From contig JAMKCF010000001.1 of the NCBI GenBank assembly GCA_023634235.1, positions 2,346,001-2,410,000 on the forward strand: a stretch of 64,000 bases of DNA, read 5' to 3'. The stretch comes from Pisaster brevispinus. Lineage: Eukaryota; Echinodermata; Asteroidea; Forcipulatida; Asteriidae. Below are positions 51,201 to 63,200 of the stretch, one piece after another. The position numbers were made by a program, and so were the translations under genes. Each line of letters begins with the position of its first letter. The stretch's first letter is position 1. The notes beneath the pieces were generated by a model, which was given only the letters and a program-made list of their open reading frames with translations, ran no database searches and had not been told where the DNA came from.

Positions 51201-54200
51201 ATGTGTATGGCTCAATGGTACTAGGGTTTGCTCATCTGGAGGTTGCTATGCAAAAACTTGCCCCGAACCATTTGACATAGTGTGCAAAATGTACACTGCT
51301 CCAAAATTGATGTTAGAGCCCAAGCCAGAGTCGAACCCTAGCCGAGGTTTAGAAAAAGGGGCCAGGTAACCGTCCTCTTCAGATTTTTTGGGGGGAGGGA
51401 GGTATTTTTGGTCATCCATTCCAGTTGATAGCAATATCTACCACACCAGTTCTCATATGTGACGGCATTTTAGTTACTTTTCTGTATGTGATGTTTGTTT
51501 GTTTGTTTGGTTGGTTTTTGCAGATGGTACTGGCGCTCCTGTCCATGATCTTCGGCATTGTCTTCTTCGGTTACGTCATTGCTAGCGTGGCTGCTAGCTT
51601 GGCCAACGCTGATTCCCAGAGAGCGAGGTACCAGGAGAAGCTGACTGCCATACAGGACTATCTCAAGGTAATAACGCTCATCGAGTCATTGGGTGTCGGC
51701 TGTAAGGCTAATGAAGCAATAAGAGTTGACTCAAATGTATAAGTACTTGTAATCTCAAGTTAGGATCCATCAAAGAGACATAAAAAAAAAGGGCAAAATG
51801 GCACAAGTTTAGAATTAGAAAACCCAAGAGACGTTTTAATTTGGGTTTTTTTTTCCCTTACACCGATGTGTATTAAGCACTGTATGCTTAGTGCTTCCCC
51901 GAGCTCTGTGAAAAAATCCACAGGCAATCACTCAGGTGGGATTCGAACACACGACCTTTGCATTGCTAGAGCAGATGTCTTCATCCCGATGCGAATATTA
52001 CACCAAGAGATGTTGTTAAACAGCTGATATGGCATGTTGTGGCCGAGCAGTCAAGGGCACTGGACTCGAGCTTTGGTGATACTGATCAGCAGAGTGTGGG
52101 TTCGAGTCCCGGTCTTGGCACTTGTGCCCTTCAGCAAGATATTATTGCTTCTTGTTTCAGATGGGACGTAAAGCCATTAGTCCCATGTGTTGTGTAATGC
52201 AGGTAAAAGAACCCAGTTACACTTATCACTAAGAGAAGAGGTTTGCCCCGGTGTTTCTGGCAGGGGCTGCTGAATGCGCCACAACACCTTGTAAATCCTT
52301 ATAAGGTGCTACATAAATGGGACTTATGTTTTAAAAACTTCAAAAACCTGTCTAAAAAAAATGAAGTATAAGCGCTTTCAGACACCCATAGATAAAGTGC
52401 TATTTATAAAAACTAGTTATTATTATTTTGTATTATTGTTATAACTGCTTGAACAATGTACATGTAGTTTGCAACATTCTTTTGTCCATTTTGTCACCAG
52501 GATCAGCAGATAAACCGTGCTCTAGAGCAGAGGGTGGTCACCTACTACAACTACATGTGGCTTAGGACCAAGGGTGTGGACCCAAACTCTCTCTTCGATG
52601 GCCTACCACTGTCCATGAAAGCCGAGGTGGCTTTGGATATATACGCTGATATGATCAACAAGGTAAAGAAGAGATGCAAGAGATTTAAATCATTTACAAA
52701 CCCAGAACAAATTTGCCTTTATAGTTTTACCATAGTTTCAGAAGAACCAATCAGAGCAGTGCTGACTCTACAGTGAAGCCTCTGAATCCCTATAAAGAGA
52801 CCAGCAGCTGAAACACTCTTCAGTCTCATGACGATGACTAGAGCAAGCTAGTCAAAACGTTGATACCAATTAAGAACTCACTCCGCGGCAGTGAAGTTAA
52901 TAACGAGAAGTCCCCTCGATCCACTAAGCGAAAGTAGTAGTCCCGGCCGATTTCCTACCCTCCGCCCAGGTAGTAGTTAATAAGCAGGACAGTTCTTTGC
53001 AGAACTAAAGTAGTCTCCCGAATTCCGAAATCTACTCCGCAGCAGTAGAATAAATACCAAGACAAGTTCTCAAAGATCAAATCTACACAGCAAAGTAGAA
53101 TACACATGATGTTACCGCAAATTGAATATACAGTTGCAGAAGTAAGAACGCGTCGCAGAAGTAGGAATTTTTGCTACTCTTGCGACTGTTTTCTTTCTTT
53201 TCTTTTTTTCTGATGCGGTCTCAGCTCAAACAGTATCATTCTGAGAAATTCAGTCGCCGATTGTTTTTGTATCATCGCAAGGTCGTCCTGAGGGCGGCTT
53301 TAATGTGTCTAATTTCTCTGCCCGAACATGGCAGACCATGGGCTGACAGTTGCCGCCTGTGAGGGCGGTACAAGGGCCTTATAAAGCTTTGCAGCGTTGA
53401 CTGGTAATTTGATTGTTTGTTCCTGCAGGTACCGCTGTTCCAGAACACAGAGGTGGGTTTTCAGAAGATGCTGGCCATGTGTATGACGCCCGTCTACTAC
53501 CTCAGCAAAGAGTATATCGTCAGGAAGTTTGACTTTGGAAAAGAAGTAAGCAGAACCCCCCCCCCCCCCCCCACTGATTCATAGACAATAGATAGGTTGC
53601 AATATGACGTAAATCGGCCATCTTTATTGGCACTTTGGAACACACAGTCATGCGTTTCGCATGAGAACGGGGTGCAGCACGCGCACATTTCACAAAACTC
53701 ATTGCATGATTGGTTAGTAAACAGCGCGGCTGCGTTGATAGTTTGAGCGCTTGGCGCGCCTGCAAGCCAAAATGCAATTTGCCCGTAAAGATGGCGTCTA
53801 TTGGGAACTATATCTATAGGGAGGTCAAATTGAATTGCGTATTGCATACGTTGATGTGTGCGTATAGTAGATTCAAGTTTTGAGTAGACGTTCCGCTGCT
53901 AACTCAAATTATTTAAGATCGGCTCTTGAAGAGGAAGGGAAATGTCAAACTCAATTTTGTGATGCACTCATTTTCCAATAGATAGAGTCATCATGTGAGT
54001 GGGGAAAAAATGACAAGTCTCGAACCTCACATTAAAATGGTGTAAATTGCCATCGCATATGGTACCCTTCCAAAACATCCGATGACATCATTCTGAGAAA
54101 AACTAGTACATGGGTTTCTTCTGAACATGATGCTTGTATTTGTGACTTTCTTGGGGAAATTTAATTGTAATTGACATAATTTTGTTTTTATGAGAATATA

Positions 54201-57200
54201 GAATTAGCAGATTGCAAACTGCTTACCAACCAAAAGGACCTATGGTATAAATGCCTGACGTTTCGAGCTGAGCAGTGTCTGTCTTAGAAGATAGAGGCTC
54301 TGCTTGGTTTCAATGCTAAGCAAAAAATTTGTGGGGCAGGGGCACCAGTCACAACAATGTAAACTTTATGGAATTTCGGCTGGTAACCAGTTTCTGCTAA
54401 GCAATATTTGTCTGTGCTTAGCAAGTTTTTGTGCTTATAGGTTTTTCTGAAATTGGGCCCAAGCCATTTACTATAAATTTGTTGCAATAATTTTTTTATT
54501 TCAGATGTTCTTCATTCATCGGGGTACTGTAGAGGTCGTTTCTGAGGATGGTAATACGGTCTTTGATACCATGAACGGCGGAAGATTCTTCGGGGAGATC
54601 AGTCTGGTCTTCAGTTGCTCCAGGACGGCCTCTATTAGGTACACTTTAAAAACTTAGCCAACCTACTAACTTAGTTTCAGCGTCTTGTTGATGCAGTGCA
54701 GTGAATGAGCTGATATTGTTTGTTACTGCAGAAGCGCAAGCGCAATACTGGAAAAAAATAGCGATTCTGCATCCCATATTACCCAACAAGGCCAACGGTT
54801 GATAGATGGAATAATAATAATAATAATATACATTTATATAGCGCACATATCCGTCACTCAGTGACGCTCAAGGCGCTTCAACATTCAGTATTTTCCTGCA
54901 AGGTATTTGGGGCAACGTTTCAGAAGTATGAGACCTCCTTTACATAGCACTATGTAATGGTTTACAAGGTGCTGTGGCGCAATATGCTGCCAATCAAACC
55001 AGGAACACCGGGGCGAACCCCTTCTCTTTGCGATAAGTGCACTGGGTTCTTTTACGTGCATTACACAACACACGGGACCAACGGCTTTACGTCCCATCCG
55101 AAGGACGAAGCAATCATGGTTAAGGGTCTTGCTTAAGGACACAAGTGTCACGACCCGGACTCGAACCCACACTCTGATGAGTCGGAAACACCAGGGCTTG
55201 AGTCCGGTGCTCTTATCCGCTCGGCCACGATACTCCACGATGTTAAGTGTAACAGATGTTAAATTCTCATCAGGGATAAAGAATATTATTTGGTTTTTAC
55301 CCTTACATCGATTTGTGTAATTAAAAGCACTGTGTACTCAGTACTTTCTCGAGTTTTGTGAAAAGGCAATTTTCTGTATTTCACGAGTACCCTTGTGATA
55401 ACAAATATATCGTCATGTCAGTGCAAAAACTTTGTAACTCCTAAAATAGCACTTTTACGCGTTACGTGCGAGTTTGTTTACAAAACGTTGTATCTCGGTT
55501 ATAATAGCCCTGATGGACACACCAAACAAGTATTTTCCGGCAACATACAACGTTTTAGCAAATTCGAGAACGTTTTAGCAAATTCGAGAACGTTTTAGCA
55601 AATTCGAGATACAACTTTTTTGCACTGACGCGACGATATATTCAGGAAAACTTGACGTACAGCTAACCACAATACACGGTGTTGGAACAGCATAAAATAG
55701 TTGGCATATTTTTCATATAGCAGGGTGCTAGCATAGGTGAAGGCACGTAAAAGAACCCAGAACACTTATCGTGGAAGAGTAGGGGTTAACCCCAGTGTTT
55801 CTGGTTCACATAGCAAGCACCCTTGTTTACAGGTTTCCTCAGGCTTGTGAGCTTCAGTGATTAAGTTCACTTATGAGGCATCCTTGGTTTCATTACCAGA
55901 AATTAATAATGATATTGTTCTTGATCTTTGGCAGGGCGCAGACTAACTGCGACATGTTTATACTAGCCAAGGAGAACCTGGACGAGGTACTGACTCACTA
56001 CCCCTCCATTAAGGAACAGATAAACAGGGTCGCTGAGGAGCGCATCAACGCGGTGCGCAAACGCAGCAACGCCAAAGTGGGAGTGGTGAGTACCGACCAA
56101 GGGCATGCTTGAGGACCGAGTTTAGTTTGTGATGTTTGAAGCTTTGCATTGTGGTATCGTTCCTCGCCTTCCACGTCTAGGACCCTGGTTCGAATCACGC
56201 CCGGGGCACTATGTGGATTGGGTTTTCAGTCCCTGCCTGACTGCGTGGGTTTTTCCTGGAATAATTCTTTGGGGTTTTCCTCCCACATCTAAAACTGAAA
56301 CTTCCTTCCTTGTCTTCTCACCAGGGCTTGCCCTTAACACTAGCCCGGCGTACATTGTCTAGTAAAAACTTCTACGGGCTAGTAAACACCACTTCTCAAC
56401 TTGCCCTGTGGGCTACTGAAACCTGTGCAACCAACTTGCTTAAAAATGCTCACATTTCTTCCTTTTCAGGTGTGAATAATAAACTTTTAAAATGTGTTTA
56501 TTAATTTTTGAGTGTGTGAACGAAATTGGTCATGATCGCTATCACTAATACATCAGAAAGACACATTCATGTTTAAAATCTGGGCTACTAAAACTTCTTG
56601 GGGGCAAGTAAAATGCACAGTTTACTAGCCCCGTGGGCTACTTTAAAGTTTAAGAGTAAGGCCTGCTCTCAATTGGGTTCTTGGCTAGTACAGTGATTAA
56701 GTTCGCTTTTCGGAGAGTCCTTGGCCTCACAACCAGAATAAATGAAACGAAATGAAATGAAATGAAATGAAATGGTGTGGATCATAAGAAAAAAAGTAAT
56801 AAAACTTGCTGATACAACATTATATTAATTTGTTCAACTACTTTACATATGAACTATTTTCTACTTCTGTCAAGCATCCAACAATTGAATTGAATTGAAA
56901 CACTTCGTTTCTTGCGAGCCGCGTCTTTGGAATGGTTTAAGCGAGTCGATTAAATCACAATCAATCTGTGGGTCGATTTAAATGCGCTTATAAAAGAGCT
57001 CTCCTCTCCCAGTATTTGACACAGTTTGTTCTCTCGTTCTATTTTTACTATTGCTTAGTAGTCAGCAAGATGCTTTATTATTATTACTTAATTTATTATT
57101 ATTTTTGGTGGTATTATTATTGTTTTTATTATTATTATTCTCATCATTGTTATCTTCATCATTTCTGTCTTTGTTCTACTTGTCTGTCCGAACGTTCTTG

Positions 57201-60200
57201 TTCCTGTTTATGTTGTGTTTGTCTGTCCATCAGGCATCTCACCACAAGCCTCGGCTTCTAGATGATGCCTCCATATTTTATTAATATACTCTCTGCCTTG
57301 TAAAAAAAGCTTTGTTTACTGGTTACTTCTTTATGAATTATTGTTATGGCTTTGTACTGTTTTCATGAAGTATGGAAATAAATGTGAGTTTGAATTGAAT
57401 TGAATTGAACAAAATTTTTAAGAAAGATTGTTTCCCTTTTGTTTTTTTGTGACTAACAGGGCAGCAACAAATCCAGTAATAATAATAACAATCCAAGCAA
57501 TAATCCCAACGAGACAACCAGTACTTCTAGCAATAATAACGAGATGAACAGCGATACCAACAACGATGCGACTACTGCCGAGAACACGGCCAAGAACGCC
57601 GCCAAGAGCACCCCGGCGGCCGACCAGAGCGACGCCAAGAACGAGAACCAAAACAATGACAAGGACAACGACAAGAAAACGGCCACCGGAAACGACAAGG
57701 AGAAGAAGAAGAAGTCCCAGAACGGCAGGGCACCAGGCGCCGGTTTGTCATCAAATCAATTATGTTTGTTTGTAGGGGGACTGTCGTCATGATCAAAGCA
57801 GACCTGTGGCTGTACATGGAAATATGAACGCTAACGCAGTTACTGTTCACATACTGGTCGTCACATCACAAACAGCGCCCTCTTTATAATAACAAATAGT
57901 TTGTGGCCTGACGTTTTGACCCTAGCGGAGTCTTTCTCGAAGGCCAAAGTTGTTTTGCATTTATACCATAGGTCCTTTTGGTTGGTAAGCAGTTTGCAAC
58001 AGCTAATACTATTTTTGGTCTTTATAATGATGTGATGTGACCGCCAGTGCACCTGTGTGCAGTAACCTGGTCACAGTTCATAACATATACAGTTTTGGGT
58101 CTTGTCTTTTCTTTATTCGAGGAAACTATTTTTTTTTGGGGGGGGGGGGGTTTGCACCAGGGCGGTTTTTGTCATGTCTTTTTATTCCCGGCATAACAGC
58201 CTTCCAGACAATATCAGACAATCTCCTTCAATACCAGCTTTTGAAACTTTTCTGAAAACCTTCCATTTTTGAGAGCTTACTGTTTAGGTTGTAACTTTTA
58301 GGATTGATCAATTGATTGGTTGATCGATTGATCGATTGATCAATTGATTGACTGATCAATTGATTGACTGAAAGATTGATTGATGGTTTTGTTGATTGAT
58401 TGATTGATCAATTGATTGATTGATCAGTTGATCAGTTCATAGATTGATCGGTTGATTGACTGAAAGATTGATTGATTGTTTTGTTGATTGATTGATCAAT
58501 TGATTGATTGATCAGTTGATTGAGTGATCAGTTGATTGACTGAAAGATTGATTGATTGTTTTTGTTGATTGATAGATTGATTAGTGGCACAATAAATGTC
58601 GTGACTTGTAGTTGAAACATTGTAAAAAACAATTTTAAAAAACATTTATTTTTTTTATTATCACGGATGAGAAATTTCAGCCGTGTATCTGAATTCAAAT
58701 TTTGTTAAAGTCTACCTGGTGAAAAAAGAAAAACTATATTTTTCACCAAATAAATTAAGTCCTGCTCTATAATCTACTTCTCTAGCACTGAGGAAACTGT
58801 TCCCAAAAGCTCCTTGGAATTTATAACTCCAGGGGTTATCAAAAAGGTGGAAATCCCATCGTTCCAATCTGCTGAGATCTGGGTCCGTGTCCCAGACTAT
58901 TTTGGTCAGCAAAGACTCACCCCTTAAAGATTCTTGTCTGTTTCCTTTTTCCAGCCTCGTCATCGGAACCTGAGGACGCCTCCCGCCTAGAGCTCGGCAG
59001 CGACTCCAGCGAGGTGCAGACTCGCCAACCTCCCTGCTGCACGCACAACAAGAACTACCTGGAGGCTCTGCTCAAGGCCAACCGCTTCGTGCTGAGCCCC
59101 GACAGCAAGACCGTCCGGTGGCTCAACGGCCTCACCTGCATTCTGTCGTTTCTTACGTGCTTCACAATCACATTTCAGGTAGCTAAAACCATCTCGGGTG
59201 AACTAGCTACTTTTTTGTGCTTTTATGCAGCTCTACAAAATTGGGCGGTGGCTCAGTGACCACTTATTCGCAAGATCACAGAATGCATCAACTCCTGTAT
59301 TTATTTATTTATTTATTCATTCAGGCTTTTCAAACATCATTACAATACATACAGGAGACTTACAAAAAAACAATCAGACCAAGAATTACAAAAAAACACA
59401 GGAATATGTAGAAATACAAAACATACAGCAGCCTAGGGATTGCCCAAAAGCGAACCAAATCACTATCTGAAAGAGCAATCCCCGCAACATTAGAACAATA
59501 GACGGATACAAAATACTGTAGGTATTTATTCAATTCAAGTCGGCATTTATTTCATACTACTCTTCTAAAAATATAACATCGGGAGACCACCAATATAAGG
59601 CTAGATAGCTCAGTTGGTAGAGCGCCGGCATGTTGAACCGGAGGTCGTTGGTTCGGATCCTGATCAATTTTTCTTTGTTCAACCCCAAATTATTTCAAAT
59701 TTGCCCAGTCAGGTTCCCTTGTGGTTTAATATCCGAAATATAACACGTATACAGAATAGTACATAGGTAAGCCAACATGCAGGCCTTGATCTTCGCTCTT
59801 CAAGGGGCACGGCAATTTTCCCTCTGGTAACGGCCACTTTATGAGGAAAATGTTAATTTGTATTGAAACTTTGCAAAGGGCACCTCAGAAAAAGCACAGG
59901 GCATCACGGCAATTGCTGTGGGTGCCGTGGGTTATTTTCGAGGCCTGCGCATGGAAAATGGAGGAGAAAATGCTAATCTATGTAGACCGAGTTAAAAGAG
60001 AGTATTAGGCTGTCAGATTAAGCCGAGGCTTATAGAAGAAAGCCAAGACAGACAAACTACAAATGTAGAGACAAGACAAACAGGTAACATAAAACAAAAA
60101 CAAAAACAAACAGACTGTGGTTGCAATGAGAGAAATTTTTCTAAACTAGCAGGGATATTTTTTATTTTTTTATTTTGATGAGATATCGCCCAACTCACAA

Positions 60201-63200
60201 GGCCGGACGGCCACTTCAAGGTGAGGGCTACACTTAACTGATTTGGGCTGTCAACCCAAATCAACTGTCACCAGAGGCACGTTGCCACCTACTCCTGGGG
60301 CTGAAACAGGGTTACCCCCTTCACAGTCTGTAAGGATGTAGGCAAGGGTATCATCCACTAGGAGCCTGGCTGGTAGAGCTGAATGCACTACCTTCCCAAC
60401 TTTTTACGAAGCAATTATGGTTAAATGCCCTGCTCAAGGACACAAGTGTCATTACCGGGATTCGAACCCACACTCTGCTGCTGACAACACCAGATCTTGG
60501 GTTCGGTGAACTAAACCACTCAGCCACGACACGCCACAGCGTGTTTAGTAGGACTGATGATAGGAGCTGGACTGACTGTAGAAGAGAGCCATGCCGCATA
60601 ATTGGAGAGGAGAAATCCCCTTAAGTCGCATCCCCTTAAGGTGATCCCTTGGCTGCCGCTTCCCAGGTTGTATTGTAAAACTTCGGTGTGATCCCTGGCT
60701 ACACGGCAGTTAACGGTTGTATGGCTTCTGACTGGCACCCCGAACAAAGATACTGACTAATAGGGAAACCGCCAACATAAGGCTGGATAGCTCAGTTGGT
60801 AGAGCGCCTGTACGTTAATCCGGAGGTCGTTGGTTCAAGTCCTGCTCCAGTCAATTTTTCTTTGTTCAAACACAAATTATATAAAATATACCCAGTCAGT
60901 TTATTACAATATTAATGCATTTAATAGATGTTAATATGCCTGTGATTTTTTTCACAGAACTCGGGAAAGTACTGAGTATACAGTGCTAACACACATTGGT
61001 GTAGGGTAAAAACCTAAATTAATATTCTTTATTCCCGATGGCAAAATTAACATCTAATAAATCGTTGCGGTACCCGCTGCTAAAATATAGGATTCGAACT
61101 GCCTCTAGCTACCGGGCAATCTCGGTGGTCTAGTTGGTTAGACACTGCTCTAGAATTGCAAAGGTCGTGGGTTCGAATCCCACCCGGGGAATATGCCTGT
61201 GATTTTTTTTCACAGAACTTGGGATAGTACTGAGTATACATTGCTAACACACATCGGTGTAAGGGTAAAACCAAAGTTAATAATATTAATGCAATACACT
61301 GTAATACATTTTTTTTGTTTTCTCATTTGTACAGGCTGCTTTCCAAGTACAGAGTGTGTATGTCCTGTGCTTCAGTTACATCTGCGAGGCCGTCTTCATT
61401 TTTGAGGTGAGAGCCCTCGTTGTCCATCCAATAGACCTTTATCATGCTGCCGCCATCTTGGTCATGTTCCCTGTATCCAGTAACAGTATTGGATGCTAAT
61501 TTTCACTGTACAAAAAAGGTACCAGATTATTTTTCCTTCCAGCCTCGGTTTGGTTACATTGAGCTGAATAGGAGAAAATCAAGATGGCCGCACCATGATA
61601 AAGGTCTATTCCACCACCCCCCCCCCCCATTCCCCACCCATCTCATCCCCTAGTGTGCTCCAAGCCGCCCTCAAGTCGACCTGTGTTTTGCTTGGGCTGT
61701 GACAGAACCAAAAGGGCCCAATTTCACAGCGCTGCTTAACAGTTAGCAAATTTTCGTGCTAACTAGAGCAGACAAATGTTGCTTAAGTGTAAGCGTATTT
61801 CACAGGTTAGCAAGAAAATTAGGCGGCCAGCTTGCGCGTTCACCATGGATTTGCATTGTAACGTCATTCGTTCTTATACAGTAAGCACCGGAAGGTTAGC
61901 ATGTCTTTTCGTGTGCTTACGGTTAGCAGCGCTATGAAATGGAAATCGCGCAGTAAGCACAAAATCAGCCGCTTAGCAGCTCTATGAAATTGGGCACTGG
62001 ATCAAGCAGAAAATTAATGCTCAGGGGTGGATTTCACAAAGAGATACGACTAGTCTTTATCTGAAGTTAGGACCAGTAACTGGTCTTACATGTAAGTTAG
62101 GACTAGTCCTATCTCCTAGCATTGCCTAGGACTAGTCCTAAGTTAGGATGGGTTTTGTGAAATCGAGCCCAGGTCACTCGAAATGGAAATCGGAAATGTT
62201 GTGGAACGAGCATCACCCGGACAAAACCATGTTCATTTCATAGAGCTGCTTAAGCAGAAAATAATGCTTAACAAATTCCGGCTAAGCAGAAATGAGCAGG
62301 ATACCAGTCACAAATTGTAGCAGCTCTATGAAATTGGGCCCTGGATCAAGCAGAAAAAGAGCTGCTTAACAGCAAATTTTGTGCTTACTGCGCGATTTCC
62401 ATTTCACAGCGCTGCTAACCGTAAGCACACGGAAAAGGCATGCTAACCTTCCAGCCGTCGATTTCACCAAACTCTTCCTAACTTGGGATTAATCTTAGGA
62501 CTTAGGACGAGTCCCAGCCTTGCACTGTAACATGTAAACCTTAAGATTATCCTAAGTTAGGACTAGTTACTCGTCCTAACTCGAGATAGGATTAATCCTA
62601 GCGTTTCGTGAAATCGGCTGCAGTGCTTACTGTATGAAAATGAATGACGTAACAATGCAAATCCATGGTGAACGCGCAAGATGGCTGCTTAATTTTCATG
62701 TTAAGCAGCTCTATGAAATTGGGCCCTGTTGCTAAAGTGCGTTAGGCTTACGCCGGCCCTAATAACGTGTAACAAAATCAATACATATGGTAGTCGATGT
62801 ACAGTCCATGGTTTCATGCCTCTCATGAACATGTTGCAGAAGTAGGAATTTTTCCTGTTTATGTTTTGTTTTGTCTGTCCATCAGGCATCTCATCACAAG
62901 CCTCGGCTTCTAGATGCCTGCCTCCATACTTATTTAACTTTCTGCCTCATAAAAAATGCTTTTATGGTTAACTTCTTTAAATCAAACTTAAGGCTATGTA
63001 TTGTTTGGAAATTTTCACGAAGTATGGAAATAAAAATTTGGGTTTGAGTTGAACTGAATAGACCGATCCATTAGGCTCCGCCCACGGCGCACGTGTGAGC
63101 AAGAACACGTGAACCTCTCCAATGCCATTCTGCACAACTCTGCCGCGCGCGCCAAGTGTACGCGCACGCATGTCGGACTTTTGGTTGAGCAATCAGGGCT

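Noticed and set aside
57453..57698. Leu/Val-rich minus-strand frames opposite exon 34
   Set aside because: Shadows of the GC-rich, low-complexity coding exon on the plus strand.
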